Positions 15,597-27,619 of a stretch of 49,682 bases of DNA are shown one piece after another. The position numbers and the translations under genes were made by a program. The notes under the pieces are model-generated. The model did no database searches. It saw only the letters and a program-made list of their open reading frames with translations, and was not told where the DNA came from. Position 1 is the first letter of the stretch. Every line of letters begins with the position of its first letter. Source of the DNA: a bacterium UBP8_UBA817 (GTDB lineage: Bacteria; Margulisbacteria; Marinamargulisbacteria; SXXA01; SICP01); NCBI GenBank assembly GCA_945898045.1, contig CAMDGG010000009.1, positions 1 to 49,682 on the forward strand, given 5' to 3'.

Positions 15597-16801
15597 AGGG
15601 TCCAAGCTTTACAATGAAGATATTTTTAGGAATGGCGCTAGGGGTTGTAGTGGGGCATTTTTGGGGGCAGAGTGCAGCGCAACTTGATATTTTGAGCACC
15701 GTTTTTCTTAGACTAATTAAAATGGTCATTTCTCCGCTTGTTTTCGCAGCGATCGTCGTTGGGATTGCAAAATTGGGTGATTTTAAGACTTTAGGTCGTA
15801 TAGGGTTAAAAACACTCCTCTATTTTCAATCTGCTACATTGGTTGCGCTTATTACAGGGCTCTTGTTAGTAAATTTTGCACAGCCTGGAAAATATATGCG
15901 TATCGATTTGCCAAAGCAGGGGGCAGATATAGGTGTCCAAGTTAGCACAGACCATAGTTTGAAATCATTTGTGACGCACCTTATTCCATCGAGTCTTTTT
16001 GATGCGCTAGCAAAAAACGAAATCCTTCAAATTGTTATCTTCTCACTTTTCTTCGGCGTGGCACTTGCTTCCTTAGGTGAAAAGGGAGAGGGCTTGCTAA
16101 AGGCAATTGAAGCGCTATCTCACCTAATGTTTACAATGACGCGGTATGTGATGTCGTTTGCGCCGTTTGGGGTATTTGGTGCACTTGCAGCAGTTGTGGG
16201 CCATCATGGTATTGGGATCTTACAGGGATACGTTTTCTTGATTGCATGTTTTTATGGAGGCCTAATATTTTTTGCTTTTGGTTTGTTAGGATTGCTCTGT
16301 GTTACATTACGTATTCCGTTTATCAAGTTAATCACGTATCTGAAAGAACCTATTCTATTGGCATTTAGTACAGCAAGTTCTGAGGTTGCGCTCCCCAAGG
16401 CGATTGAGCGGTTGGAGAAATTTGGATGCAGCAAGCGTATTACAGGATTTGTTTTGCCATTGGGATACTCATTTAACTTAGATGGTTCTATTCTTTATAT
16501 GACATTTGCGACCATGTTTATTGCGCAAGCATATGGAATTGCTTTGTCCTTTCATCAACAAATTCTTATGCTACTTATGATGATGGTGACAAGTAAGGGG
16601 ATGGCGGGTGTTCCTAGAGCCTCATTGATTGTCATTGCAGGGGCGCTAGCGTCCTTTAATATACCAATAGAAGGTCTTGCAATCGTGATAGGTATTGATC
16701 AGATATTGGACATGGGTAGATCCGCCACCAACGTAATTGGCAATGGTGTTGCGACTGCAGTGATATCAAAGTGGGAAGGGGAGCTGCAGCTATCAAATTG
16801 A
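15593..16801 (+). CDS. Dicarboxylate/amino acid:cation symporter (DAACS family)
   Basis: A 402-residue inner-membrane sodium- or proton-coupled carrier for C4-dicarboxylates, glutamate or aspartate. Hydrophobic segments fill the sequence. The re-entrant loop motif STASSEVALP, the NLDGSILYMT motif (usually NMDGT) and the C-terminal DMGRSATNVIGN are the substrate and cation sites of the family. Start ATG 15593 overlaps the ppa stop (ATGA); the longer frame to 15485 is inside ppa. Which substrate is carried (DctA-like or GltP-like) cannot be decided from sequence. Confidence 0.88.
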   Translation: MKGPSFTMKIFLGMALGVVVGHFWGQSAAQLDILSTVFLRLIKMVISPLVFAAIVVGIAKLGDFKTLGRIGLKTLLYFQSATLVALITGLLLVNFAQPGKYMRIDLPKQGADIGVQVSTDHSLKSFVTHLIPSSLFDALAKNEILQIVIFSLFFGVALASLGEKGEGLLKAIEALSHLMFTMTRYVMSFAPFGVFGALAAVVGHHGIGILQGYVFLIACFYGGLIFFAFGLLGLLCVTLRIPFIKLITYLKEPILLAFSTASSEVALPKAIERLEKFGCSKRITGFVLPLGYSFNLDGSILYMTFATMFIAQAYGIALSFHQQILMLLMMMVTSKGMAGVPRASLIVIAGALASFNIPIEGLAIVIGIDQILDMGRSATNVIGNGVATAVISKWEGELQLSN

Positions 16802-16806
16802 AGCTG

Positions 16807-16834
16807 TTGACACTCAAAAGTGAAACATGATAAA
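16807..16834 (+). promoter_or_regulatory. Candidate sigma-70 promoter for tRNA-Trp, secE and nusG
   Basis: TTGACA (16807-16812) and GATAAA (16829-16834) with a 16-base spacer. It lies just after the symporter stop and 55 bases before the tRNA. It is the only strong -35 in this gap and probably starts the large plus-strand superoperon. Confidence 0.55.
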
Positions 16835-16889
16835 TTCTGATTTCTGCAATTTTTTTATGACAGTGGAATCCACGCATATTTACAATTCT

Positions 16890-16966
16890 AGGCCCGTAGC
16901 TCCAACTGGTAGAGCGTCGGTCTCCAAAACCGAGCGTTGTCGGTTCGAATCCGGCCGGGCCTGCCA
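16890..16966 (+). tRNA. trnW: tRNA-Trp (anticodon CCA), CCA encoded
   Basis: Full cloverleaf by eye. Acceptor AGGCCCG pairs with CGGGCCT. The D arm is GCTC...GAGC, the anticodon stem TCGGT/ACCGA with loop CTCCAAA (CCA at 16924-16926), and the T arm has GTTCGAATC. Discriminator G and the 3' CCA are encoded. tRNA-Trp immediately before secE-nusG is a conserved arrangement in many bacteria. Confidence 0.97.
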
Positions 16967-16980
16967 GATTGGAAGAAGTA

Positions 16981-17256
16981 ATGGTTAATTCAGGTGGTAA
17001 GGAAATGAAGAGTAAGTTGGATAAAAATAAACAAGTCATGCAAAAGCTTATATCAAAAAAAAACAATTCTCCAAAAAATGCAGGGGCTTTTGCAGAAGAT
17101 CTAAAAATCGAATTTAAACGCATTACATGGCCCGATCGTAAAACAGTTGTGAAATCTACGGTTCTGATTCTTGTCATTGTGGTAACCGCTACATTATTTA
17201 TAAGTATGCTAGACGCTGCTTTTTCTGAAGCATTACTCTTTTTAAAACATATATAA
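16981..17256 (+). CDS. secE: Preprotein translocase subunit SecE
   Basis: Small essential subunit of the SecYEG channel. It is 91 residues from ATG 16981 (GGAAG just upstream); an in-frame TTG at 16969 is a less likely start. A charged, Lys-rich N-terminus is followed by the conserved amphipathic helix (EFKRITWPDRKTVVKST) and one transmembrane helix (VLILVIVVTATLFISML). The single-TM form is typical outside the Gammaproteobacteria. It sits between tRNA-Trp and nusG, as usual. Confidence 0.93.
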   Translation: MVNSGGKEMKSKLDKNKQVMQKLISKKNNSPKNAGAFAEDLKIEFKRITWPDRKTVVKSTVLILVIVVTATLFISMLDAAFSEALLFLKHI

Positions 17257-17269
17257 AGGTGAATTTGAG

Positions 17270-17860
17270 ATGACAGAAATGAAAGCTATAACAGACGATA
17301 ATGAAGCCTTAACAGAGGTAGACCCTCTAGAAAACGCGCATTGGTTTATTGTGCAGTGTTACACTGGCCAAGAATATAAAGTTCAAGAAAGAATTAATGA
17401 CATCAGTGAGCTCAAGGGATATCAAGAAAAGATTTTCCGTGTCCTGGTTCCTGAAGAAGAAATTATTGAAATAAAAAATAACAAACGCTTAGAGAAAGTA
17501 ATTCGTATATTCCCTGGATATATTTTTGTGCAAATGATTATAAGTGATGAAGTTTTTTATGACATAAGAAGCTTAACGGGTGTTGCTAAATTTGTAGGGT
17601 CAAAAACATCGCCAACCCCAGTGACCGAAGACGAAATCTTGAAAGTTCTTAGAAAGATTGGCGATAAAACTAAGAAGATTGATATTGATTTTGAAATTGA
17701 AGAAGTCATCAAGGTAATAGCGGGTCCATTTAGAGGGTACACAGGTCCTATTTCTGAAATCAATGCAGAGCGCGGCAAATTAAAAGCCCTGATCTCTATT
17801 TTTGGAAGAGAAACACCAGTGGAACTAGAATTTGATCAAGTTGAAAAAACAGTAAAGTAA
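17270..17860 (+). CDS. nusG: Transcription termination/antitermination protein NusG
   Basis: A 196-residue transcription elongation factor that joins RNA polymerase to Rho or to ribosomal S10. The NGN domain begins at about residue 23 ([19 protein letters not shown]) and has FPGYIFVQM. The KOW domain covers about 142-170 ([18 protein letters not shown]). The first 20 residues are an acidic extension. Co-transcribed with secE (13-base gap) and rplK. Confidence 0.95.
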   Translation: MTEMKAITDDNEALTEVDPLENAHWFIVQCYTGQEYKVQERINDISELKGYQEKIFRVLVPEEEIIEIKNNKRLEKVIRIFPGYIFVQMIISDEVFYDIRSLTGVAKFVGSKTSPTPVTEDEILKVLRKIGDKTKKIDIDFEIEEVIKVIAGPFRGYTGPISEINAERGKLKALISIFGRETPVELEFDQVEKTVK

Positions 17861-17870
17861 GGGAATAAAA

Positions 17871-18311
17871 ATGGCACCAAAATCAAAAAAGCCAATAACG
17901 GCACTCATTAAGCTCCAAATCGCTGCAGGTAAAGCAACTCCAGCTCCTCCTATCGGTCCTGCTCTAGGTCAGCATGGCGTCAATATTATGGATTTCTGCA
18001 AAGCCTATAATGACCAAACAAAAGAACAGACAGGTACCGTTATCCCAGTAGAAATTACTGTGTATAGCGATCGTACTTTTTCATTCATACTAAAAACGCC
18101 ACCGACAACGGTTCTTATTAAAGAAGTATTGGGAATCAAAAGTGGATCGGCAACGCCTAACACTGTATTTGTAGGAACACTAACTTCTGCACAAGTAGAA
18201 GAAATTGCAAAGAAAAAAATGGCTGATTTAAATGCAAATGATATGGAAGCAGCCATGCGTATTATCGAAGGAACCGCGAGAAATATGGGTGTTAAGGTGG
18301 CTAAATCATGA
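17871..18311 (+). CDS. rplK: 50S ribosomal protein L11
   Basis: A 146-residue protein of the GTPase-associated centre. The Pro-rich switch near the N-terminus ([20 protein letters not shown]) and the rRNA-binding C-terminal domain (about 75-146) are intact. It overlaps the rplA start by four bases, consistent with translational coupling as in the classical rplKA operon. Confidence 0.97.
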   Translation: MAPKSKKPITALIKLQIAAGKATPAPPIGPALGQHGVNIMDFCKAYNDQTKEQTGTVIPVEITVYSDRTFSFILKTPPTTVLIKEVLGIKSGSATPNTVFVGTLTSAQVEEIAKKKMADLNANDMEAAMRIIEGTARNMGVKVAKS

Positions 18312-19009
18312 AACATAGCAAAATATATTTAGAAAATGCATCACTAGTCGAAGCTAATAAAACAGTTTCTCCGGCAGATGCTGTAAAAAAAATCAAACAA
18401 ATGAAACCTGCGAAATTTGATGAAACGGTGGAGCTCCATTTTCATTTAGGGATTGATCCACGTCACGCAGATCAGCAACTACGTGGAACAATTATGTTGC
18501 CTCATGGTACAGGAAAAAAAGTACGGATTGCTGTTATTGCACAAGGCGAAAATATTGAATTAGCTAAAAAAGCCGGCGCTATTGAAGCAGGGTCAGATGA
18601 TTTGGTTGAGAAAATAACCGAAGGTTGGTTAGATTTCGATCTTCTTATAGCAACCCCTGATATGATGGCTAAGCTTGGGAAGTTGGGTCGACAACTTGGA
18701 TCCAAAGGATTGATGCCTAATCCTAAGAGCGGCACTGTCACAACAGATGTATTCAAAACTGTGACAGAATTTAAAGGCGGAAAGCTAGAATATAGAAATG
18801 ATAAAAATGGAAATTTACACTTAGGAATTGGTAAACGTTCTTTTGATGAAAATCAACTGTTGGAGAATTTTGAAGCAATGTATGATGCCATTGTTAAAAT
18901 GAAACCCAGTAAAGCAAAGGGCGTCTATTTGAAATCGGTAACACTTTGCTCAACAATGGGTCCGGGTGTTTCTGTCGAAACAATGCGTATGAAATGGAAG
19001 GATAACTAA
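18308..19009 (+). CDS. rplA: 50S ribosomal protein L1
   Basis: A 233-residue protein of the L1 stalk, and in many bacteria the translational repressor of rplKA. Conserved stretches include [43 protein letters not shown] and the C-terminal CSTMGPGV. rplJ starts two bases after its stop, so there is no separate L10 leader of the E. coli kind here. Confidence 0.97.
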   Translation: MKHSKIYLENASLVEANKTVSPADAVKKIKQMKPAKFDETVELHFHLGIDPRHADQQLRGTIMLPHGTGKKVRIAVIAQGENIELAKKAGAIEAGSDDLVEKITEGWLDFDLLIATPDMMAKLGKLGRQLGSKGLMPNPKSGTVTTDVFKTVTEFKGGKLEYRNDKNGNLHLGIGKRSFDENQLLENFEAMYDAIVKMKPSKAKGVYLKSVTLCSTMGPGVSVETMRMKWKDN

Positions 19010-19010
19010 C

Positions 19011-19544
19011 ATGGCAAGCACTGCAACTAGAGAGAAAAAAGTAAAGGTCGTTGGCACCATAAAAGAAAAGGTTCAAAATGCAAATTTGCTTTTGATTACA
19101 GATTTTCGTGGAATGACCGTTGCTGAAATGACGGAAATGAGAAGTCAAATTCGCGACGATGGTGGAAGAATGACCATTTACAAAAACACCATGTCTCGTT
19201 TGGCTCTTAAAGAACTCAACATTGTTTTTCCCGAAGCAATGTTGCAAGGTCCTTCAGCATTAATCAATACAACAGGGGATATCTCAAAAATCTCAAAAGT
19301 TGTTGTTAAGTTCGCAAAAGAAACTGACAACTTTAAAATTCGAGGAGGAATTCTAGAGAGTAATGTTATAGATACAGATACAATTCAAGCGCTTGCAAGT
19401 CTACCAAGTCGTGAAGAGCTTATTGCGAAAGTAATTGGTGGCATTAAAGCACCAATTACATCGTTTGTAGCAGCACTTTCAGGGCCTTGCAGAGGTCTTG
19501 TTTATACATTAGAAGCAATTAAAAAACAGAAAGAAACCCACTAG
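19011..19544 (+). CDS. rplJ: 50S ribosomal protein L10
   Basis: A 177-residue base of the L7/L12 stalk. The N-terminal RNA-binding region has [18 protein letters not shown] and [13 protein letters not shown]; the C-terminal helix that anchors L7/L12 dimers follows at about 140-177. It is separated from rplA by a single base, so any autoregulation would have to act on the L11-L1 transcript. Confidence 0.95.
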   Translation: MASTATREKKVKVVGTIKEKVQNANLLLITDFRGMTVAEMTEMRSQIRDDGGRMTIYKNTMSRLALKELNIVFPEAMLQGPSALINTTGDISKISKVVVKFAKETDNFKIRGGILESNVIDTDTIQALASLPSREELIAKVIGGIKAPITSFVAALSGPCRGLVYTLEAIKKQKETH

Positions 19545-19555
19545 GAGGCTACATT

Positions 19556-19966
19556 ATGTCTACTGCAACTGAAGAAAAAACATTTAACCTATCAAAAGAA
19601 GCTCAAGGAGTTCTCGACACAGTTGAAAAACTAACTGTTCTTGAATTGTCCGAATTAGTAAAAGCACTAGAAGATAAATTTGGTGTTGTTGCTGCAGCTC
19701 CAATGGCATTCGCGGCAGCTCCTGCAGCTGGCGCAGCTGAAGCAGATAATGGACCTACAACTGTAAGCGTTATTTTGACAGATTGTGGAGCTAACAAAAT
19801 TCAAGTATTGAAAGCAGTTAGAGAAGTTACTGGATTAGGACTTAAAGAAGCAAAAGACCTAGTTGATTCAGCACCAAAGGCAGTTAAAGAAGGCATTGAA
19901 AAAGAAGAAGCTGAAAAAATCAAAAAAACACTAGAAGAACAAGGTGCTAAAGTAGAAATCAAATAA
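19556..19966 (+). CDS. rplL: 50S ribosomal protein L7/L12
   Basis: A 136-residue stalk protein that recruits translational GTPases. The N-terminal dimerisation helices, the Ala-rich hinge (about 42-61, [15 protein letters not shown]) and the C-terminal factor-binding domain ([20 protein letters not shown]) are all present. The start is preceded by a strong AGGAGG. A structured hairpin lies downstream before rpoB. Confidence 0.97.
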   Translation: MSTATEEKTFNLSKEAQGVLDTVEKLTVLELSELVKALEDKFGVVAAAPMAFAAAPAAGAAEADNGPTTVSVILTDCGANKIQVLKAVREVTGLGLKEAKDLVDSAPKAVKEGIEKEEAEKIKKTLEEQGAKVEIK

Positions 19967-20010
19967 CTAAGACAACTACTTCTTTCCACAGAAATTCCAT
20001 TTAATGTTCA

Positions 20011-20056
20011 TGACCTGGGTGGTATCCTCGCGGATATTAGCTCAGGTCAAGTTTTT
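20011..20056 (+). terminator. rplL-rpoB attenuator or processing hairpin
   Basis: TGACCTG (20011-20017) pairs perfectly with CAGGTCA (20043-20049), with an inner helix TATCC/GGATA, and AGTTTTTA follows. It fits a weak intrinsic terminator or RNase III site in the 107-base gap between rplL and rpoB. E. coli also attenuates between these two genes, which would set the ratio of ribosomal protein to polymerase. Confidence 0.6.
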
Positions 20057-20073
20057 ATGACGAGGTGAAATAA

Positions 20074-23000
20074 GTGTTGGCATTAAAAACCAGAGAAAGA
20101 GTTCGGCTTCAACCCAAAATTTCCATTGCAGATGTTGAGATCCCCAACCTAATAAGTATTCAGATAGATTCTTTTAAGCGCTTTATTGAACAAGGCCTGA
20201 AAGAAGAATTTAAAAACATTTCCCCAATCGTTGCTTATGGCGGAAAGTATGAATTAGAATTTTTAGAAAACTATCGTCTAGAAGAGCCCGAATATACGTT
20301 TGAAGAATGTAAGCATAGAGAAATTACCTATTCTGCATCCCTACGTGTACCTGTCCGTTTAATTAGTAAAGAAACCGGCGAAATTACAGAGCAAGAAGTA
20401 TTTATGAGTGACATTCCTATCATGTCTGACATGGGAACGTTTCTTGTAAATGGTGCAGAGCGTGTAGTTGTTAGCCAATTTGTGCGTTCTCCCGGCGTTT
20501 ATTTTAGAAGACGTATTGGTTTAGTTCCTGGAAAACAAACCTATTTAGCAACTGTTATTCCAAACCGTGGTTCATGGTTAGAAATTGAAACAGATGCCCA
20601 TCACATTGTTTATGCAAATATTAATAAAATGAAAAAAGTACCTGTAACAGTTCTCTTAGGATCTTTAGGATTCTCAGAAGAAGATGTTATTAAACGCTGT
20701 GTTAATCGTGAGATTATTGCTGCAACTCTTGAAAAAAGCCCTATTCTTTCTCAGAAAGAATCACTATTCGAGCTCCATAAAAAATTAAGACCTGGTGATC
20801 CTGTAACATTAGAAGGTGCAAAACAACTTTTACATAGTCTCTTTTTTGATCCTGAAAAATATGACCTAAGTGAAGTGGGCCGTTACCGTATCAATGAACG
20901 TCTAGATCTTAAAGTGGATAAGAAAACAGTTGTTTTGACTCCAGATGATATTTTTGGAATCGTTAATTACGTTGTCGGTTTGGTAAATGAAGAAGGGATT
21001 ACAGATGATATCGATCACCTTGGAAATCGCAGAATTCGTACCGTTGGCGAACAACTTCAAAAACAATTCCGAGTCGGACTCGCTCGCTTAGAGCGGCTCA
21101 TTCGTGAACAGATGTCGATTAAGGGAACAGAAAAGTTCAACCCTCAGCATCTTATTAACATTCGCCCCCTTGTTGCGGTAATGCGTGAATTCTTCGGAAG
21201 TTCACAGTTATCACAGTTTATGGACCAAACAAATCCACTAGCGGAAATTGTACACAAACGTCGTTTGAGTGCCTTGGGACCCGGTGGACTTACAAAAGAA
21301 CGCGCTGGATTTGAAGTTCGGGATATTCATCCTTCACACTACGGAAGAATCTGTCCTATCGAAACCCCAGAAGGTCCAAACGCCGGATTAATCGGCCCTT
21401 TAGCGACATACGCTAGAATCAATGAATATGGATTTATAGAAACGCCATACGTCAAAGTAGAAGTCGGTAAATTGACATCTACAGTGTCCTATTTTGCAGC
21501 AGATATAGAAGATAAATACCACATCGCACCATGGGACTCACCTACTAAAGACGGTAAATTCGTTGGTAAATTTGTCGTTGCGCGTTATAATCGCGAATTT
21601 ATTTTGGTGTCCACTGATAAAGTGCAATACATGGGTGTGTCGCCTGGACAGCTTGTCGGAATTTCTTGCGGATTGATTCCTTTCCTTGAACACGATGATG
21701 CTAACCGTGCGCTTATGGGAGCAAACATGCAACGCCAAGCAGTACCTCTGCTCTTTACCGAAGCGCCTTACATCGGCACCGGTATGGAACGGATTGTGGC
21801 ACGTGACTCGCACAGCTTGATCAAAGCCGCCCGCGCAGGAAAAGTTTCCCGTGTTACAGGCGAAGAAATAGTTGTTGCAGAAGCCAAAGGTAAGGAAACT
21901 GTTTATCAGCTTCATAAATATTTACGCTCTAACCAAAACACCTGCAAAAACCAGAAACCTATTGTAAGGGCTGGTGACAAAGTAGAAGTAGGGGACGTAC
22001 TAGCTGATGGAGCCTCCACTCAAAATGGTGAATTGGCATTGGGACGCAACGTCTGTGTTGCATTACTTCCTTGGGAAGGATACAACTTTGAAGATGCTAT
22101 CGTTATATCAGAGCGTCTTATTAAAGAAGATGTATTCTCTTCTATCCACATTCATAAATATGAAGTTGATATTAGAACCACAAAATTAGGCCCAGAAGAA
22201 ATAACGCGTGAAGTTCCAAACGTATCTGAAGAATCACTCAGAAATTTGGATGATCGCGGGATTATCCGAGTGGGTGCAGAAGTGCGTTCTGGCGACATCT
22301 TGGTTGGAAAAGTAACGCCAAAAGGCGAAAGCGAACCACCAGCAGAAGAAAAACTACTGCGTGCAATTTTTGGAGACAAAGCGCGTGACATGAGAGACAC
22401 CTCTCTACGTGTTTCTTCAGGAATCACTGGAAAAGTTATTGGCGTTCGTGTTTTCTCAAGAGAAAGTAACGACAACCTTCCCCCAGGCGTAAACTGTTTG
22501 GTCCGTGTATATGTTGCACAGCTACGGAAAATCTCTATCGGAGATAAAATGGCTGGTCGTCACGGAAATAAAGGGGTTATCTCCACTATTTTGCCTGAAG
22601 AAGACATGCCTTTCTTACCAAATGGACAAACCGTAGATATCGTTTTGAACCCGCTAGGGGTTCCTTCACGGATGAACGTTGGCCAGCTATTCGAAACCCT
22701 TATTGGTATGGCATCGCACATTATAGGTAGCAACTTTGAAGTTCAACTTTTTGACGAAGTATTTGAAGAGCTCGCTTCTGTTAAAAAAGTAGAGGATAAG
22801 TTGATAGAAGCTTCCAAAATGGAAGGTTTTGAATGGGTCAATAAAAACGGCAAAGTGAAACTTCGTGATGGTAGAACCGGAGAACCTTTGGAGCGTGAAG
22901 TAACCGTAGGCTATATGTACATGCTGAAACTCATTCACTTAGTTGAAGACAAAATCCATGCCCGTTCAACAGGACCATACTCGCTCGTTACCCAACAACC

Positions 23001-23280
23001 TTTGGGTGGAAAAGCACAATATGGAGGCCAAAGATTCGGAGAAATGGAAGTGTGGGCTTTAGAAGCATATGGCGCAGCACATACACTTCAAGAAATGTTA
23101 ACCATTAAATCAGATGATTTAACTGGGCGTGCAAAAGCATATGAAGCCATTATTAAGGGTAAATCATTGTCTAATCCAGGTACGCCTGAATCATTCAGAG
23201 TACTACTTAGAGAATTACGTTCAATTGCATTAGATGTCAAAGTTCTGTCAGCAGACGGAACAGAAATTGAAACCCGCTAA
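20074..23280 (+). CDS. rpoB: RNA polymerase beta subunit
   Basis: A 1068-residue catalytic subunit starting at GTG 20074 with GAGGTG upstream. The rifampicin pocket (about 373-404, [18 protein letters not shown]) and [12 protein letters not shown] (about 823-834) are intact, as is the C-terminal block with [17 protein letters not shown]. The protein is shorter than E. coli beta (1342) and most others; it appears to lack both lineage-specific insertions, while the conserved regions read continuously. It forms an operon with rpoC, 15 bases downstream. Confidence 0.97.
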   Translation: MLALKTRERVRLQPKISIADVEIPNLISIQIDSFKRFIEQGLKEEFKNISPIVAYGGKYELEFLENYRLEEPEYTFEECKHREITYSASLRVPVRLISKETGEITEQEVFMSDIPIMSDMGTFLVNGAERVVVSQFVRSPGVYFRRRIGLVPGKQTYLATVIPNRGSWLEIETDAHHIVYANINKMKKVPVTVLLGSLGFSEEDVIKRCVNREIIAATLEKSPILSQKESLFELHKKLRPGDPVTLEGAKQLLHSLFFDPEKYDLSEVGRYRINERLDLKVDKKTVVLTPDDIFGIVNYVVGLVNEEGITDDIDHLGNRRIRTVGEQLQKQFRVGLARLERLIREQMSIKGTEKFNPQHLINIRPLVAVMREFFGSSQLSQFMDQTNPLAEIVHKRRLSALGPGGLTKERAGFEVRDIHPSHYGRICPIETPEGPNAGLIGPLATYARINEYGFIETPYVKVEVGKLTSTVSYFAADIEDKYHIAPWDSPTKDGKFVGKFVVARYNREFILVSTDKVQYMGVSPGQLVGISCGLIPFLEHDDANRALMGANMQRQAVPLLFTEAPYIGTGMERIVARDSHSLIKAARAGKVSRVTGEEIVVAEAKGKETVYQLHKYLRSNQNTCKNQKPIVRAGDKVEVGDVLADGASTQNGELALGRNVCVALLPWEGYNFEDAIVISERLIKEDVFSSIHIHKYEVDIRTTKLGPEEITREVPNVSEESLRNLDDRGIIRVGAEVRSGDILVGKVTPKGESEPPAEEKLLRAIFGDKARDMRDTSLRVSSGITGKVIGVRVFSRESNDNLPPGVNCLVRVYVAQLRKISIGDKMAGRHGNKGVISTILPEEDMPFLPNGQTVDIVLNPLGVPSRMNVGQLFETLIGMASHIIGSNFEVQLFDEVFEELASVKKVEDKLIEASKMEGFEWVNKNGKVKLRDGRTGEPLEREVTVGYMYMLKLIHLVEDKIHARSTGPYSLVTQQPLGGKAQYGGQRFGEMEVWALEAYGAAHTLQEMLTIKSDDLTGRAKAYEAIIKGKSLSNPGTPESFRVLLRELRSIALDVKVLSADGTEIETR

Positions 23281-23295
23281 AGGAGCAAACTGAAT

Positions 23296-26200
23296 ATGTT
23301 GGTAAATACGCCCAGTGATTTTGATTTTCTTCAAATTGGTTTAGCTTCCCCAGACCGGATTCGTTTTTGGTCATACGGGGAAGTTGAAAAACCAGAAACA
23401 ATTAACTACAGAACATTCAAACCAGAGCGCAAAGGTCTTTTCTGTGAAAAGATCTTTGGCCCTGTCAAAGATTGGGAATGTTCTTGCGGAAAATACAGAC
23501 GCGTTCGCTACAGAGGAATTGTTTGCGAAAGATGCGGAGTAGAAGTAACACATTCAAAAGTGCGTCGTGAAAGAATGGGGCACCTTGAGCTTGCCGCACC
23601 TGTATCACACATTTGGTTCTTAAAAGGTATTCCTAGTTACATGGGATTACTTCTAGACATGTCTTCCAGACAATTAGAAGAAGTCATCTATTACGATTCT
23701 TACATCGTAACAGAAGTGACCAATGCCCTTCATGGTGCGCTTGAGCTTAAACAAGTTCTGTCACAAAACGAATACATCGCCGCTAAAGAAAAATTCGGCG
23801 AACAATTCAAAGGCGAAATGGGGGCAAGTGCCATTCGCAAAATATTAACTGACCTAGACCTTAAAAAACTCACTATAGAACTCCGTGAAGAAATGAAAAT
23901 TTCTAAAGGCCAAAAGAAACTTAAAATCACAAAGCGTTTGCGCATTGTGGAAGCTTTAGATAAATCTGGAAATCAGCCACAATGGATGATCCTAGACGTT
24001 ATTCCTATCATGCCACCCGACCTTCGCCCCATGGTTCAACTAGAAGGTGGACGTTTCGCAACGTCCGATTTAAACGATCTTTACAGACGCGTCGTCAACC
24101 GTAACAACCGTCTTAAACGTTTGATGGATATCGGTGCACCAGATATGATCGTCAGAAACGAAAAACGCATGCTTCAAGAAGCTGTAGATGTTCTCATATC
24201 TAACGGAAAACGTGGACGCTCAGTAACTGGCGCAAACGGACGACCTCTTAAATCCCTCGGAAATATTATCGAAGGAAAACAAGGCCGCTTCAGACAAAAC
24301 TTACTAGGAAAACGTGTAGACTATTCAGCACGTTCCGTAATCGTTGTAGGCCCTCACTTGAAATTCAACCAGTGCGGACTTCCAAAAGAAATGGCCCTAG
24401 AACTTTTCAAACCATTTGTGATTAGAAAACTCGTTGAACATGGCGTTGTTTCAAATGTGAAAAGTGCCAAAAAGAAAATTGAAAAACGCGACATCGTTGT
24501 TTGGGATATTTTAGAATCGGTTATTAAAGGCCAATTGGTTCTCTTAAATCGCGCCCCAACACTACACCGTCTAGGTATCCAAGCTTTTGAACCTAAACTA
24601 GTAGAAGGGTCTGCGATCCAAGTTCACCCACTCGTTTGTACAGCATTTAATGCCGACTTCGACGGTGACCAAATGGCCGTACACGTTCCACTATCACTAG
24701 AAGCACAGACAGAATGTCGGCTTTTGATTATGTCGACAAACAATATTTTGTCTCCATCCAGTGGTCGCCCAATTATTACACCGTCACAGGATATGACGTT
24801 GGGATGCTACTTCTTAACGGTAGATGATCCAGAGCTAGAATTTGGTCGTGGAAAAATCTTTAGTGACATGGACGAAGCATGGCGTGCATGGGAATCCAAA
24901 ATTATTGGATACCAATCACAAATCACAGTTCGTATTGAAAAAGAACGCATCGAAACAACCATGGGCCGCATCATTTTTAACCGTGCAATTTGGGACGTTC
25001 TAGAAACATTTAATATTCCTAGAGAGCCGTTTATTAATCACATTGTTGGTAAAAAAGGCCTAAGTGATCTGATCTATAAATGGTTCATTAAATACGGAAA
25101 TGAAGTCACAGCTAGCCTAGCAGACCAACTAAAACGTATTGGATTTAAGTACTCAACACTTTCAGGTATTTCAATTTCTGTAGATGATTTGAAAATCCCT
25201 AAAAATAAAACAACCATTGTAGAAAACGCTACAAAAGAAGTTGAGAAATTAGCCCAAGCACAAAACGGTGGACGGATGAACCGCCAAGAAATTCAGTTGC
25301 GCAGCAACGACATATGGCGTGAAGCAACACAACAAATCTCTAGCGAACTTGAAAGCGAATTAGGCCGTTTAAACAACCTTTACATCATGGCCAATTCCGG
25401 AGCTAGAGGAAACATGGACCAAGTACGTCAGTTAGCTGGAATGCGCGGACTTATGTCCGATGCCCAAGGTCGTACCGTTAATATTCCGATCAAATCAAAC
25501 TTTAAAGAAGGTTTGTCATTGACCGAATATTTCATCTCTTCTTACGGCGCAAGAAAAGGACTCGTAGATACCGCTCTGCGTACAGCTGACTCTGGATATC
25601 TCACACGACGCCTTGTAGATGTTGCTCAAGACGTTATGGTTACCACAGAAGACTGTGGCTCTACCAACGGCATCGAGCTTACAGCGATTGCTGATGGATT
25701 CGACACAGTTGTAACTCTAGCCGAAATGCTAGAAGGGCGCTTCAGTCTAGATGCCATCATTAACCCTGCAACCAAGAAAGTGATTGTTGAAGCAGGCGAA
25801 TTGATTACAGAAGAAACTGCACTAGAAATCGAAGACAGCAGTGGTAAAGAAGGCGTCAACGTTCGCAGCATCTACAAATGCAATGCAGAGCGTGGCATCT
25901 GTCAAAAATGTTTTGGTGTTGACCTCTCCTCTGGACGTGTCATTAACATCGGTGAAGCCGTGGGCATTATCGCCGCACAGTCCATCGGTGAACCAGGAAC
26001 ACAGCTTACCATGAGAACATTCCACACAGGTGGAGTGGATTTGCGGAAAGCCTCAAAAGTTGAAATTAGAGCTAAAATCTCTGGTAAAATCGAAGTTCCG
26101 GAAGGCCTAGAAATGAGCCGACTAACCAATGAAGATGGTGAAGCAATTTGGGTAACCACCAAAGAAGGCCTCATCACACTCACAGACAAAACCAAAGTAA

Positions 26201-27519
26201 ACACCTATCGCGTGCCACAAGGCAGTACCGTGATTGCGAAATCTGGAAAAGAAATTAGCAAAGGTGACTTAATCGCAGAGTATGACCCTACCTATGAATA
26301 CGTCGTTTCCGAAAGTGAAGGACTCGTCAAATTTATGGAAGGTGCCTTTAAAGAGCGCAAAGACAGCAAAGGCAAAGTCATCGAAGTATTCGCAGAAAAA
26401 GATGGTGAAGTTTTTGTATATGATCCTGCAAATATCATCAAAATTATTGCACCAAAAACTGTTGTCGATCAGTACAAAAAAGGCGATCGTATTCACGTAA
26501 GTAGTGACATAGGATCCGCTGCCGGCCTTAAAAAAGGTGGTATTTTAATGGCACTCAAAGCTACCGGTGAAAACGGAAAAGGAAAAGCCTCAAAAGATGC
26601 ACTCTATGAACTAGAAGTTGCAACTGGAGAAGCCTACCCAATCCTATCCGGCGCACGTCTTTATGTGAAAGACAAAGTACGTAAAGGCGAAGTAATTGCC
26701 AGAGAAAGAATCGGCGGTGCAGATGCATCCAAAACCAAAGACATCGTACAAGGTCTGCCTCGTGTAGAAGAGCTCTTCGAAGCCAGACGTCCAAAAGATG
26801 CTGCTATTTTGAGTGAAATCGACGGAATCGTAGATATCTCAGACGCCGATGGATACCGCGTCGTCACCGTTATTGGTGAAGGTGGTATTAAGAAAGATAG
26901 CAAAGTTGCCTACGGAATTCGTCTGAAAGTCTTTTCAGGCAAAGAAGTTAAAAAAGGTGATCAGCTAACAGATGGTGTTGTAAGTCCCCATGACATTCTA
27001 CTTACCAAAGACGTTGCTGCTACACAAACGTATTTAAGCGAAGAAGTCCAACGGGTTTACAGATCACAAGGTGTTCAAATTAATAGTAAACACATCGAAG
27101 TTATCGTGCGTCAAATGACACGCAAAGTAAACGTAACCTCAATGGGAGATAGCGAATTCTTGCCAGGTGATTTGGTAGACATGAGAACATTCGAAAGAAA
27201 CAACACAGCCTTGCATGAAGCAGGAAAAGAAATTGCAGAAGGTGAACGCGTTCTGCTTGGAATTACACGTTCTTCACTCAGTACAGAAAGTTTTGTTTCA
27301 GCATCATCTTTCCAGCAAACTGCAAGTGTATTAACAAGAGCCGCTATCGAAGGTCAAATCGATCCAATGTACGGCCTAAAAGAAAACGTAATTATCGGAA
27401 AACTAATTCCTGCAGGAACAGGCTTCCCGTATTACAGTCGGGTAGGATTAGAAATGTCTACAGAAAGTGATGAGTATAGTTTGACCCCAGAGGACGAAGA
27501 AGTCTTAGCAGTAAATTAA
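23296..27519 (+). CDS. rpoC: RNA polymerase beta' subunit
   Basis: A 1407-residue subunit with the active-site loop [12 protein letters not shown] (452 onward), whose aspartates bind catalytic Mg. Zinc site 1 has C62, C64, C77 and C80 (CSCG, CERC). The second zinc site is [13 protein letters not shown] at about 867-879. The trigger-loop region follows ([20 protein letters not shown]). The long stretch after it (about 920-1130) is a large insertion of the kind seen in many Gram-negative lineages. One uninterrupted gene, not split into rpoC1/C2. Confidence 0.97.
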   Translation: MLVNTPSDFDFLQIGLASPDRIRFWSYGEVEKPETINYRTFKPERKGLFCEKIFGPVKDWECSCGKYRRVRYRGIVCERCGVEVTHSKVRRERMGHLELAAPVSHIWFLKGIPSYMGLLLDMSSRQLEEVIYYDSYIVTEVTNALHGALELKQVLSQNEYIAAKEKFGEQFKGEMGASAIRKILTDLDLKKLTIELREEMKISKGQKKLKITKRLRIVEALDKSGNQPQWMILDVIPIMPPDLRPMVQLEGGRFATSDLNDLYRRVVNRNNRLKRLMDIGAPDMIVRNEKRMLQEAVDVLISNGKRGRSVTGANGRPLKSLGNIIEGKQGRFRQNLLGKRVDYSARSVIVVGPHLKFNQCGLPKEMALELFKPFVIRKLVEHGVVSNVKSAKKKIEKRDIVVWDILESVIKGQLVLLNRAPTLHRLGIQAFEPKLVEGSAIQVHPLVCTAFNADFDGDQMAVHVPLSLEAQTECRLLIMSTNNILSPSSGRPIITPSQDMTLGCYFLTVDDPELEFGRGKIFSDMDEAWRAWESKIIGYQSQITVRIEKERIETTMGRIIFNRAIWDVLETFNIPREPFINHIVGKKGLSDLIYKWFIKYGNEVTASLADQLKRIGFKYSTLSGISISVDDLKIPKNKTTIVENATKEVEKLAQAQNGGRMNRQEIQLRSNDIWREATQQISSELESELGRLNNLYIMANSGARGNMDQVRQLAGMRGLMSDAQGRTVNIPIKSNFKEGLSLTEYFISSYGARKGLVDTALRTADSGYLTRRLVDVAQDVMVTTEDCGSTNGIELTAIADGFDTVVTLAEMLEGRFSLDAIINPATKKVIVEAGELITEETALEIEDSSGKEGVNVRSIYKCNAERGICQKCFGVDLSSGRVINIGEAVGIIAAQSIGEPGTQLTMRTFHTGGVDLRKASKVEIRAKISGKIEVPEGLEMSRLTNEDGEAIWVTTKEGLITLTDKTKVNTYRVPQGSTVIAKSGKEISKGDLIAEYDPTYEYVVSESEGLVKFMEGAFKERKDSKGKVIEVFAEKDGEVFVYDPANIIKIIAPKTVVDQYKKGDRIHVSSDIGSAAGLKKGGILMALKATGENGKGKASKDALYELEVATGEAYPILSGARLYVKDKVRKGEVIARERIGGADASKTKDIVQGLPRVEELFEARRPKDAAILSEIDGIVDISDADGYRVVTVIGEGGIKKDSKVAYGIRLKVFSGKEVKKGDQLTDGVVSPHDILLTKDVAATQTYLSEEVQRVYRSQGVQINSKHIEVIVRQMTRKVNVTSMGDSEFLPGDLVDMRTFERNNTALHEAGKEIAEGERVLLGITRSSLSTESFVSASSFQQTASVLTRAAIEGQIDPMYGLKENVIIGKLIPAGTGFPYYSRVGLEMSTESDEYSLTPEDEEVLAVN

Positions 27520-27530
27520 ATAATAAGTGA

Positions 27531-27561
27531 GGGTTGTCGTTTTCCAATTCGTTGACAACCC
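27531..27561 (+). terminator. Hairpin in the rpoC-rpsL gap
   Basis: GGGTTGTC (27531-27538) pairs perfectly with GACAACCC (27554-27561) across a 15-base loop, 12 bases after the rpoC stop. Only CATTTAAG follows, so a strong intrinsic terminator is unlikely. An RNA-processing or mRNA-stabilising hairpin that separates the rpoBC and rpsLG-fusA-tuf messages is plausible. Confidence 0.5.
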
Positions 27562-27619
27562 CATTTAAGTTCGTTACGATAAGCCACCATCTTTTTAGGA
27601 AGTACAAAGGAGCCATAAA

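Noticed and set aside
21181-21290. Rifampicin-resistance change in RpoB ([10 protein letters not shown] against E. coli DQNNPLSEIT)
   Set aside because: The differences look like lineage variation; key Asp, His and Ser positions are unchanged, so resistance cannot be claimed.
26285-26500. Frames opposite and within rpoC as separate genes
   Set aside because: The beta' reading frame is continuous and conserved through this insertion region.
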